From Undaria pinnatifida (taxonomy: Eukaryota > Sar > Phaeophyceae > Laminariales > Alariaceae), in contig JABAKD010000030.1 of assembly GCA_012845835.1 (NCBI GenBank), positions 8,655,805 to 8,719,804 of the forward strand: 64,000 nt of DNA, written 5' to 3'. Both the position numbers and the translations under genes were made by a program. The notes under the pieces were generated by a model that did no database searches, was not told the origin of the DNA, and was given only the letters and a program-made list of their open reading frames with translations. Positions 44,372 to 54,553 of this stretch are shown here, piece after piece; position 1 is the first letter of the stretch; every line of letters begins with the position of its first letter.

Positions 44372-45366
44372 TCAAATGTTCATCAGAAAATCCCGGTGAT
44401 AGCAAAAAGTCATATAGTCGAGCGGCTTTGTCAAGACGTCCGCATGCTGATCATCTGACTCGACATGAGTAATAACAAACTCCCCCTTAAAAATAAGCTC
44501 CCGCAAAAAATGATGTCGTACGTCAATGTGCTTCGAGTTCGACGTGCACACTGGATTTTGTGCTAGGTTCTTCGCCCCCTCGTTATCCTCGAAAACCGTA
44601 ATGCACGACGTACCAAACCCCGGAAAAATAAAATTCCACACATACCGTAAGAACATCGTCTCCTTAATGGTGTCTGCCAGTGCTACATACTCGGCCTCAG
44701 TGGTCGAAAGTGTGACGCATTTCTGGGTTCTCGAAAACCAGCAAACACATGCGCCCGCACACATTATAGCTCCACCTGAAACTGACCTCCTGTCTGCGGC
44801 TTTGCTGGCGTAGTCAGCATCTGCAAACGCTACCAGCTCAAGCCCACTCCCCTTTTGAAACGTAATACCAAAATCACTTGTAGAAAATACATACTCTAAA
44901 ATACCAATTGCTGTCCTCCAGTGTACTTCCCTAGGCTGGTTCGCGTACCTTGCTACCGCCCTCACCGCGTTTGCAATATCCGGTCGTGTTTGATTCGCCA
45001 GCCACATCAAACATCCTACCAACTCGCGAAAAGGCCAATCACCCACAGGTTCATTCTTGTCGAACTCCTCGAGTTTCAGACCAGTCGAAAGTGGGGTATT
45101 CCTTCCAGAACTAACGTCAAACCTCGCCGCGGTGTTTTCAGCGAAAGCTTGTCGCGAAATCGTCAAAGTACCAGCATCCCAGTTCCTCGAAAAACGACAA
45201 CCAGCATACCACCGCAACTCGCCCAGATTGTTGATCGGAACAAGACGGTTAAGATCTTCACAAAACTGGTCGCATCTAGCCTTAAGCCCTACTGCAAAAA
45301 TATCATCCACATGCACTACTGTTACTATGGAAACAGAGCCCGACTCGACCAATCGCAAGATACACG
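44372..45366 (-). pseudogene. Outer Copia: RT C-terminal half and RNase H
   Basis: One open frame with the RT active-site box VVHVDDIFAVG, the connection region (FRELVGCLMWLANQTRPDIA), the RNase H core (VAFADADYASKAADRRSVSG, STTEAEYVALADTIKETMFL, FEDNEGAKNLA, SNSKHIDVRHHFLRE) and the usual end DDQHADVLTKPLDY. It is cut at 45366 by the inner Copia and resumes at 51869 in the same frame, with the target duplication ACACG at both edges. By itself this part has no lesion. Confidence 0.85.
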
Positions 45367-45915
45367 TGTTAGAAATGTGGTGGTGCCTGACCGATGACGG
45401 TCCTTAGAGGCTAACACAGAGTCGTGGGGAAACGAGCTCGAGCCTGACTGATGATGGTTTAGACGATGGTGGATCACTTTAAATGGGCTTTCGTTGGGCC
45501 AACAAAAACTTATGTCACTATGGACTGTCCAAGTCCAGATGCAAATGTGAAGAGTGAACTCGATGTGCAAGCACTCGTGTCTCTTTCTTTTTTACTCTAA
45601 CAGATCATCTCGTATGGTGGTATCCACTACATACGACACCCAGGTCAATCTTGCAATCTTACGCACGTGACGAAGTAAACACTTCGATCTTCGGCACGTG
45701 ACCTAGTCAACGCTTTGATCTTGCGCACGTGACCCGTCAACGCGTTATTACTTGGTGGAACGCAGTACCATATATGTGTCCTCTTCCATACCAAAGAAAA
45801 CAACTTCTATCACATGGTTCGACAGCTTACCCAGTACTCTGCATACACAGATTTTACTATGTAATGAACATCTACCTATATACGATGGATTCCATGTGAA
45901 TCGTACTCTTTAACA
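45367..45915 (-). repeat. 3' LTR of the inner Copia
   Basis: 549 bp. It carries three CACGTG boxes at 45664, 45695 and 45726, exactly 31 bp apart. In element orientation the purine tract AAGGAGGAG lies directly before it. Confidence 0.9.
45664..45757. promoter_or_regulatory. Triple CACGTG (G-box) array in the inner Copia LTR
   Basis: Three ~31 bp tandem units each begin GCACGTGAC. CACGTG is the core site of bZIP/bHLH factors. Regular spacing of about three helical turns suggests an LTR enhancer. The same array is in the other LTR (51612-51705). Confidence 0.5.
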
Positions 45916-46780
45916 CTCCTCCTTAGATGAAATTGCCATAATAAATATGTTAGGCCATAATTACCCTTGTAGCAGACTGGTTTAAACCGTAGTTTGGCAA
46001 AATACCGTGTCAGAGTGTGTTATCTTTCTCTGCTCGGCTTTACTCTACTTTCCTTGTCTAAGGCGTTATTTGCAGAAACAAGATCGTGTCAGAGTGTGCT
46101 CCTATTTCTCCTCAGCCTGCGTATGCTATGTTTTAGATCATCCGAAGATCATTTCACCGTCCCCCCGTTGGCCGGTAGGTTCTCTCTAGCGATATTGTAT
46201 AACTCAGCTCTCACATCCTCAAATAAACCCGACCTAGTTGTACTCCGTACGCTGCACGACGAGCCACACGGAGCGGCTGGACCTTTCCCTCTACTCAAAA
46301 ACTCAATTTTGTATAACCAAATTGCTCTCCGAAAAGACTGACGATTAAAGTCCGTACCCCGAAATCAATATATAACTATCCTCAATCTGAAAAAAGAAAA
46401 CGCATGAAATATTCATCAGAAATTCCGGTGATAGCAAAAAACTGTGTAGTCAAGCACCTTTGTCAAGACGTCTGCATGCTGATCATCCGACTCGACATGA
46501 GTAATAACAAACTCCCCCTCAAAAATAAGCTCCCGCAAAACGTGGTGTCGTAAATCAATGTGCTTCGAGTTCGACGTGCACACTAGGTTTTGCGCTAGGT
46601 TCTTCGCTCCCTCGTTATCCTCGAAAGCCGTAATGCACGACGTACCAAACCCCGAAAAAATAAAATTCCATACATACCGCTCCAAGTGACTTATCGGAGT
46701 AGTCTTCGACGCCTTGCTTGACGGGCCAGTTGGCGATCTCCGCCGCTGCCTCTTATCTCTGTAGTTTTTTTTTGTTTTCA
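45916..46780 (-). pseudogene. Chimeric 3' segment of the inner Copia with a foreign RNase H end
   Basis: 46416-46690 encodes an RNase H end (YVWNFIFSGFGTSCITAFED ... SDDQHADVLTK) closely similar to the outer element's 44380-44660. The similarity continues through the 3' flank (46250-46410 versus 44220-44370). It therefore carries a second RNase H terminus of the other Copia family, downstream of its own RNase H (47186-47563). Confidence 0.65.
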
Positions 46781-47185
46781 AAGAAAAGAAACCTGTCGTA
46801 CAAGTGTGTTCGCCGTTCTTGTCCCGTTGCTATACTGTCGTCGGAAATATCCCCGGTGTGAACCTCCTCGCGTTCCGGGTTGTCGGACATGGTGTAGATG
46901 TTGATATAGTAATGTGTGATGATGACGTGTGGCTTCGTCCAAATGGCTCCTCCTGATCTCGATCCATCTTGCTGTCGAATTCGTGTATTTGTAAAAAAAA
47001 AGCACGTTGTCGTCACAACTTGGTATCCGTTCAGGTCGATCTTGGATGATTTCCTTTTTTCTTTATTTGTCGTTTCTTGACGTGTACTCATTGTCGTCTT
47101 CATTGTGGAATCTCTTCCTTTGGGTCGATCTTGAGTTGCTCGTTCCCTCCTTGGATCTCCTTTCTTGTGTTGTATACGATAAGGT
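46781..47185 (-). other. Inner Copia spacer with a short gag-like frame
   Basis: A minus-strand frame here contains MSDNPEREEVHTGDISDDSI, acidic and Ser-rich, possibly the start of a gag from a third element. Low confidence; no further motif. Confidence 0.3.
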
Positions 47186-48301
47186 TCAGTAGGTGCCGAT
47201 GCGTGTTCTTCGTGGGGAACTTAGCCCTACGTCTGCCAGTTGTTTCTGTTTTGCCACGTGGTGGATGGTAATTTTACCGTCCTTGATTAGCTCCGTCAAG
47301 AAAAAGAAGCGCAGAGCGATGTGTTTCGTGCGAGAGCTGTAGGTGCTGTTTCCTGCTATGTGTAGGGCTCCGGTGTTGTCGCCAAAGAGCGGTACACTTT
47401 CAAACAGCTTTCCAAATCCCAGCTCGGCCATCATGTTCGGTAGGTACACCGCTTCCTTTCTTGCGTGTGCCATCGAGATGAGTTCCGCCTCAAGAGTCGA
47501 CTGCGCCGTCACGTTCTGCAGCGCAGTCTTGAAGCTCAGTGGTCCTTCAGCCAGCATGAACAAGTAGCCGGAGGTTTACTTGCCGTTGTCTGGGTTATTT
47601 CCCCAGCTCGCATCGCAATACCCCGTCATTTACGAAACACCCTGTCTTGTACGTGATTGCCAGGCCCATATCTCCCTTAAGGTAGCGGAGAAGATGCTTT
47701 GCTGCTGTCATGTGTAATTTGGATGGTTTGCTCATGGCAGTTGGTTGACGGCGTAGGTGATATCGTAGCGCGTGCATTGGCTCAGGCACATCAGAGACCC
47801 CGTGATGGCCTGATAAAGTTGGATGCCCGTAGAGTCTAGCAGCATCGTGTCCGATTGCTTGAGGGATAACTCCGGTCCTGCTCCCGTCGTGTGCACTGGG
47901 TTGCATTCTGCCATGCCAAATCGCGCCAGGACTGACTTGGCGTAATGCTCTTGGCTAATGGTCCGAGTCTTAGCCTCCCTGTCTCTGGTGAATTGTATGC
48001 CTAGCACCATCGAGACGTCCCCAATGTCGGTCATGGCGAATCGGTCCATCAGCTGGATTTTGAGGTCCCTCAGTAGCGGCGTGTTTTTTCCAAGAAGAAG
48101 GAGGTCGTCTACGTACATGGTCAGAACGCTGAGGTTGTCGTTTGAGCCGAAGATGTAGACACATGGATCAGACGCAGCCGCTGTGAACCTGATATCCCTC
48201 AGTGAATCGTCGATGGTGTTGAACCAGTTGCGAGGGCTTTGACGAAGTCCGTACAGGCTCTTCTTGAGTTTCATCGTTGGGACGTCCAGTTGTAGCTTCA
48301 A
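47186..48301 (-). pseudogene. Inner Copia: RT and RNase H with frameshifts
   Basis: 48301-47732 has KLKKSLYGLRQSPRNWF and the active box LTMYVDDLLLLGK, then ...YDITYAVNQLP. The frame then shifts near 47740, and 47735-47595 has SKPSKLHMTAAKHLLRYLKG. 47563-47186 has RNase H (STLEAELISMAHARKEAVYL, GDNTGALHIA, SSRTKHIALRFFFLTELI, KQKQLADV). At least three frame changes break the polyprotein. Confidence 0.75.
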
Positions 48302-50033
48302 GCGATTCGTAGCCTGGAAGAGTCTTCACATACACCTCCTTCTGCACTTCGGCGTTTAGAAACGCCGTCTGTACATCAAGCTGGAATACTTTCCAGTCCT
48401 CGCTCGCAGCTATGGCAAGTGCCATGCGAATGCTCTGGATACGGCATACTGGTGCATATGTGCAGCCAAAGTCGATTCCCGGTACTTGTCCCCAGCCCTG
48501 AACCACAACTCTACCTTTCAGCGGGTGATCGGCTTTGACCTTAAAGACCCGTTTGGTCCCGACCACCTTTTGCTCCGGTGGTACTGAGTCTGGAGATACC
48601 AGATCGAAGACTGCGTGTTTCTGGAGGCTGTCCACTTCCTTGTTTGTGGCTTCTTTCCACTTGGTCGTCTGTGGCGATTCCGTCGCCTCCTTGAACGTGT
48701 TCGGGATCGTAATGACCTCCCCATCCGAACTGTGCTCACAGACGGGGTTATCTAGGGCGTAGTCAAGGTATACTTCCATCCTGTGCTCTTGTGCCCCATC
48801 TGACCTGTGTTCTGTTTCACCTACCAGCGCGTATTCCATCGTGCTTTGTTTCTCGTGCGCTACCTCTGCGTCACTTACCATTGGGCTAGTGAGCAATCCC
48901 AGGTTACGCAGTTCTCGCTGCTGGTGAAGGTAGAGTCTTTTGCGTGAGACCGGACTTACGGCATAATTTGCGCGTGTGCCCAACCATGTTGCGCCTCCGA
49001 GTTCGTGGTCTGTCGGCCATGCTCCTGTCCTGATCGTTTCGAGCGTCTCGTCACTGCCGGCGCCTTCGGCTACCGGCTCCTCCTCGCCAGCTGATGTTGA
49101 GTGGTCCAAATTTCTACTCGTGAGCTTCGACACTGTCTTCAGGAGGCTGTCTATCTCTTCGCGGTACGTGATACAGATGTCTTGGGTGTTTTCTCCCAGC
49201 GAGCTGTCTTCGTAAGTACTGACGGCGTCGCCAGTGGTGTTGCCCCCTGTGGAATCAGCCAGTGTCGATGCTGGGGTCTCGATGAAGGCGACGTTGCGGC
49301 TCTCTGTCACTCGCGTCGTCTTGTTTCTATATATCTGGTATGCTGTGCTGTTCAGGCTGTACCCACAGAGTACCCCTTCGCAGGTCTTGTCCTCGAGTTT
49401 GGGCAGCAGCAGCAGCAACAACAGCAGCAGCAGCAGTGCTAAGAAACGATTATGTCTCCCAGGTGTGACCAAGCCTACATGTTCTACCGGATGCTTGTTG
49501 CCGTCCGTGTCGATGATTTTTCCCGAAATCGTACCGGTCGCTGTTCCCGGTAGAACGTGTCGTCCTGCGATCAGTATCTTGTGGGGTTTCTCGAGTGGCT
49601 TGTAGTTTAGCAGCTTGTCCTTCAGACCCGGGTGAAGTTCATCATCAAAGCAGTGCCCGGATGTTCCACTATCCATCACCATGGTCAAGGTTTTCGGAGC
49701 AAGTCTGGGTGTGTCAGCACTAGTCTCCCTTCTCTCGGTTGGTTGCGCAGTTTCCTGAAACTCTGCTGATGGGGTCCACCCAGCCGTCACGAAGGCATAC
49801 CCAGAGTCGTCTTCTTCTTCCGCCGCCGTCGACTCAGTCGCTGTGTGAGCACTTTGTACTTTTCCCTGTGGTTGGTTCTCCTCATTGTGCTTCTCTTTCT
49901 GAGCGTTGCACTCGGCATCGCTGTGTGTCGTAGAGTTGTGTAGCGAGCACCATTTTGGTGTATCAGATCGCTTCTTCTTGCTGTTTGTGCAGTCTAGCTG
50001 CAAATGTGTCCGAATTCTTGGCAGTTGTAGCAT
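48168..50033 (-). pseudogene. Inner Copia: protease and RT start with integrase core deleted
   Basis: The frame starts within the gag zinc knuckle and continues through the protease (VMDSGTSGHCFDDEL, the DSG active site). It then goes straight into a poly-Leu run coded by a CAG/CTG repeat (about 49402-49440) and the post-integrase segment (CEGVLCGYSLNSTAYQIYRN). The zinc-binding and DDE parts of integrase are absent. RT begins at TKWKEATNKEVDSLQKHAVF and runs to LDVQTAFLNAEVQKEVYVKT before a frameshift near 48300. Confidence 0.8.
49402..49440 (-). repeat. CAG/CTG repeat at the integrase deletion junction
   Basis: CAGCAGCAGCAGCAACAACAG-type run coding Leu on the element's strand, exactly where the integrase domain should be. 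Confidence 0.8.
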
Positions 50034-50767
50034 CGTACCTTCCGTGATCCTTTGGTGGTTGTCATTGCCGCTCCTCTACCGGCTAGCTTGCTTACATGTC
50101 CTGGTCTCGAGAGTCGGTCGATGTACAAGTTTCTCATCATTGATCGAATCTCGTTAATGCCAAAGTTTGGGCTGTGAAAGCTCGTCATCTTTACGAACTC
50201 GTAGTCGTCGGTCAGGCCTTGCAATAGAATGTCTTCAAACCTCTCGTCCGAGATTTTTTCTCCCATTTCATGCAGCCGCCCTCGAATCTCCAATAACTTG
50301 ATGGTATAGTCGTCAGGATCTTGCCCTTCCTCCATCCGGAAGCTCACAAGCTTCTCGTAGCAGGCTCGACGTGATTCCTTGCTGTTGCTGCTGTACTTGG
50401 TATACAAAGCATTCCACGCCTTCTGTCCGTGTCCCAGACCCCCCGCCGAAGTCCTGTCTTCATATTGCCGAACTAGTGTAGCTGAAGGGCCACTCGTGAC
50501 AAGGTAAAGTACGGAGAAGAGGGTCTCGCACGCTCGGTTCCAGCGTTGAATTTCCACCAGATTCGTCGGAGTGTTCGGGGTGTCACTGTCTGTGACTGCT
50601 GGTACCGGTTCAATCGATCCGTTCAGAACATCAAACACGTCTTTGTTTGACATAGACAAGACTACGCGGGTCTTTGAGCTCCATTCGCGATAGTTCTCCG
50701 GTTTGGTCCCATCAAATCTGGGAATATTCCTCATGGTCGATGTCACGACGTTACCGGGCTCCTCCAT
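49994..50767 (-). CDS. Inner Copia: gag polyprotein part
   Basis: 257 codons from ATG. UBN2/gag-like Copia capsid features: RFDGTKPENYREWSSKTRVV, AWNALYTKYSSNSKESRRAC, DDYTIKLLEIRGRL and LLQGLTDDYEFVKMT. It ends in a zinc knuckle start CYNCQEFGH, where the frame changes by -1. The remaining His-x4-Cys half of the knuckle is read in the pol frame. Gag packages the RNA and forms the particle. Confidence 0.75.
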   Translation of the reverse strand: MEEPGNVVTSTMRNIPRFDGTKPENYREWSSKTRVVLSMSNKDVFDVLNGSIEPVPAVTDSDTPNTPTNLVEIQRWNRACETLFSVLYLVTSGPSATLVRQYEDRTSAGGLGHGQKAWNALYTKYSSNSKESRRACYEKLVSFRMEEGQDPDDYTIKLLEIRGRLHEMGEKISDERFEDILLQGLTDDYEFVKMTSFHSPNFGINEIRSMMRNLYIDRLSRPGHVSKLAGRGAAMTTTKGSRKVRCYNCQEFGHICS

Positions 50768-50828
50768 GACTGCTCTAAGTGCGTTGCTTGCGCTGGCTCT
50801 GTACTGTCGTGTTTATTCTCGCGCTTGT

Positions 50829-51170
50829 AGCTCGATCCTGTCCGTGGGACGCCTGAGGCGTGCCGACCCGCTCGCCGGGCTTTCCTCTTCCCCTTTTTCT
50901 TTCAGCTCGATCTTGTACGCAGATCGCTTGAAGCGTGCCGGTCTGTCCACCGGGCTTCCTTTTCTCGTTCAGCTCGATCTTGTACGCAGATCGCCTGAAG
51001 CGTGCCGGTCCGTCCGCCGGGCTTTCTATTCTCGTTCAGCTCGATCCTGTACGCAGATCGCCTGAAGCGTGCCGGTCCGTCCGCCGGGCTTCTCTTTCTC
51101 GTTCAGCTCGATCCTGTACGCGGATCGCCTGAAGCTTGCCGGTCTGTCCGCCGGGCTCCCTTTTCCTTCG
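50829..51170 (-). repeat. 67 bp x5 tandem repeat in the inner Copia leader
   Basis: Units of GCTCGATC(C/T)TGTACGCAGATCGCCTGAAGCGTGCCGG... (67 bp) lie between the 5' LTR and the gag start. Units 2-5 are close to identical. Confidence 0.85.
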
Positions 51171-51294
51171 TGCACGTTGTTCCAGTGCCGTTCGACTCGA
51201 CTCACGTTTGGTTCCAAGTTTCTTGCGCAGTGTTTCAGCAAAACCACCAGTCTTGTGCTCCACCGCAGGGGATGTTGATGCGCTGTGTGTTACA

Positions 51295-51314
51295 CGCTAA
51301 CGAGGCTCATAACC
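51295..51314 (-). promoter_or_regulatory. Inner Copia primer-binding site, half-tRNA(Met) type
   Basis: The 20 nt next to the 5' LTR read CGCTAACGAGGCTCATAACC on the plus strand. This looks like the sense sequence of the anticodon arm of a tRNA-Met (loop CTCATAA, anticodon CAT). The element RNA would thus pair with a tRNA cut after the anticodon loop, as in Drosophila copia, rather than with a tRNA 3' end. Confidence 0.6.
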
Positions 51315-51863
51315 TGTTAGAAATGTGGTGGTGCCTGACCGATGACGGTCCTTAGAGGCTAACACAGAGTCGTGGCGAAACGAGCTCGAGCCTGACTGAT
51401 GATGGTTTAGACGATGGTGGATCACTTTAAATGGGCTTTCGTTGGGCCAACAAAAACTTATGTCACTATGGACTGTCCAAGTCCAGATGCAGATGTGAAG
51501 AGTGAACTCGATGTGCAAGCACTCGTGTCTCTTTCTTTTTTACTCTAACAGATCATCTCGTATGGTGGTATCCACTACATACGACACCCAGGTCAATCTT
51601 GCAATCTTACGCACGTGACGAAGTAAACACTTCGATCTTCGGCACGTGACCTAGTCAACGCTTTGATCTTGCGCACGTGACCCGTCAACGCGTTATTACT
51701 TGGTGGAACGCAGTACCATATATGTGTCCTCTTCCATACCAAAGAAAACAACTTCTATCACATGGTTCGACAGCTTACCCAGTACTCTGCATACACAGAT
51801 TTTACTATGTAATGAACATCTACCTATATACGATGGATTCCATGTGAATCGTACTCTTTAACA
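51315..51863 (-). repeat. 5' LTR of the inner Copia
   Basis: 549 bp, two substitutions from the other LTR. CACGTG boxes lie at 51612, 51643 and 51674. Confidence 0.9.
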
Positions 51864-53225
51864 ACACGCATCAGCTAGGCTCTGCTCAAATCCAAGACTC
51901 TTCATGTGGGTGATAAGATGGTTATGCCACGACCTCGACGCTTGTTTCAAGCCATAGAGACTGCGATTTAACCTGACTATCTTACCGGACATTTCACCAC
52001 AACCAGGGGGTAGTCGCATAAAAATATCCTCGTCCAGACTTGACTGAACGAATGCTTGCTCGGCATCAAAATGACACAAATCCAAACCCAACTCACATGC
52101 AATAGCACCCAACAAACGAAAACAAGACGCAGCAGGTGTCGGAGAAAAAGTCTCAAAGAAATCAATACCTTCACGCTGCTTAAAACCTCGCGCCACCAGT
52201 CTCGACTTCGCTCGAACCACATAGCCGTGCTCGTTGGACTTCCAGGCAAACACCCATTTCGCTGAGATAACGTTCAGTCCGTCTGGTTGCTACATCTCCC
52301 CAAACGTTCCCGCGCTCGCCAGTCCGCGGTACTCCTTTTCCATCGCCTGCCTCCAAACAGCCGAATACTCATCCGCACATGCTTCAGTATACGAGTTTGG
52401 CGTTGAAAGCTCGCTCACCGGGCGTGTGGGAAAAGGGGGACTATCATGCGGCGGGGCTTGGTGAAAAAGCACGTGACCTATGCCTTCTCTCGCTGCCATT
52501 AACGACAGCAGCCCATGCCCCGCAGCCTCTCTGTTCCGCGCAGTCTCGCCCCTAGTTCTGCCTAGCTGCACATCATCACCATCCGAGCCCGCCTCAGCCT
52601 TTCGGTGTCGCACTGTCTCTCCCCTGGTCCTGCCCCGCTGCACACCGTCATCCTCCGGGTCCGGGTTATAACTACCCAGCTCCCGAGCAGCACGCCTTGA
52701 AAACTGTGGCTGCAGTGGCTGTTGCGGCGGTAACGGCGGTGACGACGGCGGTTGCGGCGGCAGCGGCGACGGCGGCGGCGGTGACAGTGGCGGTGGCAGC
52801 GGCGGTGACGATGACGGCGGCTGTAACGGCGACGGCGACGGCGGCGGCGGTGTCGGCGGTGGCGGCAGCGGTGACGGTGGCGGTGGCAGCGGCGGTGACG
52901 ATAACGGCGGCTGTGACGGCGACAGTGACGGCGGCGGCGGTGGCGGCGGCGGCGGCGGTGTTGACGGCGGTTGCGGCGGCAATTCTTCTTTGTATGCGTA
53001 GCAATCCTCTGACAACTGCCTTTCCTGCAGATGGGGCGTCTGGGGCAGCTGCTGCCTCTGCAACAACTTTTTCTTTCCAGCGCCGTCGCCACCAGCGCCA
53101 TGCAGATCTACCAGCTTCGGCTCATGTTTGGCTTTGCTGGGACCGCGCAGTCGCTGCTGGGGCGAAACACCCTTACTCTCCTTCTCTCTCTCTCCTCTTT
53201 CGCTCTCTCTCTCGCTCTCTCTCAT
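51864..53225 (-). pseudogene. Outer Copia: Pro-rich linker and RT N-terminal half
   Basis: RT landmarks: WVFAWKSNEHG, RLVARGFKQREGIDFFETFS, LCHFDAEQAFVQSSLDEDIF and LNRSLYGLKQASRSWHNHL. An in-frame TAG (52292-52290) lies just before the RT start, after TFGEM. Upstream is a long run of Pro/Ser coded by a CCG/ACCGCC repeat (52700-52990), then a segment with RPVSELSTPNSYTE-like integrase-tail sequence. No protease or integrase catalytic core remains. The stop plus the deletion make it non-autonomous. Confidence 0.75.
52700..52990 (-). repeat. CGG/CGGTGG trinucleotide expansion in the outer Copia
   Basis: GGCGGTGACGGCGGC-type repeats encode PPPPPPSP on the minus strand. Long Ala- or Arg-rich frames on the other frames are shadows. 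Confidence 0.8.
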
Positions 53226-53505
53226 CCTCGAATAAAGTCACTTTTTCGTCCATTTTCCGCACTACATTTGCGTGAAGCTCGTGCTCCTCGCGGAGAAGTC
53301 GTAATGCGTCATGCATCATCGACACCCGCCAGGACCAAAACGAAGTCAGGCCATACACCTCTTCAGTATATGACGCTCGCAGGGCTGCCTCAGCGAGTCC
53401 GACCTCTCTCTCCCGATTCTGCAATGCTATCTGGATCTTGAGCCGTTTTATATCCTCTTTTAAATAATCTACAGCAGTAATGCCAGAATCCCCCGGACCT
53501 GACAT
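53173..53505 (-). pseudogene. Outer Copia: gag N-terminal fragment
   Basis: Starts MSGPGDSGITAVDYLKEDIK just inside the 5' LTR and is helical and charged. It ends in an Arg/Glu run coded by a GA-dinucleotide tract (about 53180-53225), where the frame switches to that of the Pro-rich linker. A slip in the dinucleotide run likely broke gag from pol. No zinc knuckle is left. Confidence 0.55.
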
Positions 53506-53578
53506 GGCTCTTCCCCAACTCTGTAGGCTGGCCTTGGCTTCGCTTACCAATAGAAATCAACCGGCTGTCACACTAGTG

Positions 53579-53852
53579 TGTTGATAGATCTCCAAAGGTG
53601 TACGCGTAGCTGGCGCGGGAAGGCGTGATGATGACTCCAGACGGTGACACAGAACTCTTATATTATCCAGCCGTCGAGCCTGACTCGGTCTCATATGGAG
53701 CAAAACTACGAGTGACAGCTCATGGCAAATCATGCCGGGAAACATCCGGCCAAACAATCCCCTTACACCTTATACATGAATCCCTTACCAACATACGGAA
53801 CTCCATGATATAAGATGGATCATAACCGTCATGTTCATGAGGACAATCAACA
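53579..53852 (-). repeat. 5' LTR of the outer Copia
   Basis: 274 bp, identical to the 3' LTR except for two transitions. The adjacent internal sequence (CTAGTGTGACAGCCGG in element orientation) is not an obvious match to a common tRNA primer. Confidence 0.85.
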
Positions 53853-54553
53853 GTGCCCGATCTGTTTCTCGATGTTTTTCGACGTTATTCTTGAATTGTT
53901 CGGCGTTGTGTGAGTTAAACTCGTTTTTTTACAGCCTGTGCTTGAACCATGCCGCGGAACGCCCGCCAAAACAGTCGGCCCAAAAATGTCCGTATTTCGC
54001 CCCTTTGACAGGGGGAAAAAAGTGGCGAAAAGGTGTGGAATAGACTAGACTATATCTATAGACTAGACTATATAGTCTATGTGCTGTGTTTGTCTTCATT
54101 TTCAGAAATTCAGCAAAACGTCAGACAATGTAGGGCCCCGTCGGCGAGGTGGGAGTGTACTGGGGGGCGAGTCCATGGGTAGTGAGCAGGCAGGGGACTG
54201 CACTAGGACGTTTTCATACCTTGTTCTGATCATTCTCAGGAAACAACTTAAACAAATCTCGAAACATTCCAAAATATTGCCTAAATTGGGTATATTTCGA
54301 CCCATTTTAGGTATTGAAATACAGCTTTTTTTTCCCATTACATTCGTCTTCGTTTCACCTTTGTAACGAACCCGGATACAACATCGTCACCAACACCGTT
54401 GTACCCAAACAACCGAATGCCTAGTGACGAACGTAACGGCTTTCTCAAGGCGCCAACGAACACCACAAAAAAGGTGGACGAAAAGCACTTCGTCAGGACG
54501 TTCATCCCGCTGGTTGAAGTTGTATTTAGTTAAAACAACAACCACCCATATAT
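53853..54553. other. MULE interior between outer Copia and transposase 3' end
   Basis: No gene is recognised. It should contain the 3' UTR of the transposase gene. A palindromic TAGACTAGACTATAT repeat lies at about 54044-54080. Confidence 0.4.

Larger units (their letters stand above)
45367..51863 (-). mobile_element. Inner Copia-type LTR retrotransposon nested in the outer one
   Basis: Two 549 bp LTRs (45367-45915, 51315-51863), each starting TGTTAGAAATG and ending CTTTAACA, differ at two positions. The 5 bp target duplication ACACG is perfect (45362-45366, 51864-51868) and lies within the RT frame of the outer Copia. Minus-strand content is leader repeats, gag, protease remnant, RT and RNase H with several frameshifts, then a chimeric 3' part. 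It is a recent insertion of an already defective element, presumably moved in trans. Confidence 0.9.
43424..53852 (-). mobile_element. Outer Copia-type LTR retrotransposon (defective, host of the inner Copia)
   Basis: Two 274 bp LTRs (43424-43697 and 53579-53852), each starting TGTTGATAGATC and ending CAATCAACA, differ at two positions. Flanking bases GTGTC (left) and GTGCC (right) look like a 5 bp target duplication with one mutation. Coding order on the minus strand is a gag remnant, a Pro-rich linker, RT and RNase H, which defines Copia when no integrase lies after RT. After removing the inner element the body is only ~3.4 kb. The protease and integrase core are missing, so it is an internally deleted copy. 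Confidence 0.85.

Noticed and set aside
52562-53101. Arg/His-rich and Ala-rich long ORFs
   Set aside because: Shadows of the CGG repeat that codes the Pro-rich linker of the outer Copia on the other frame.
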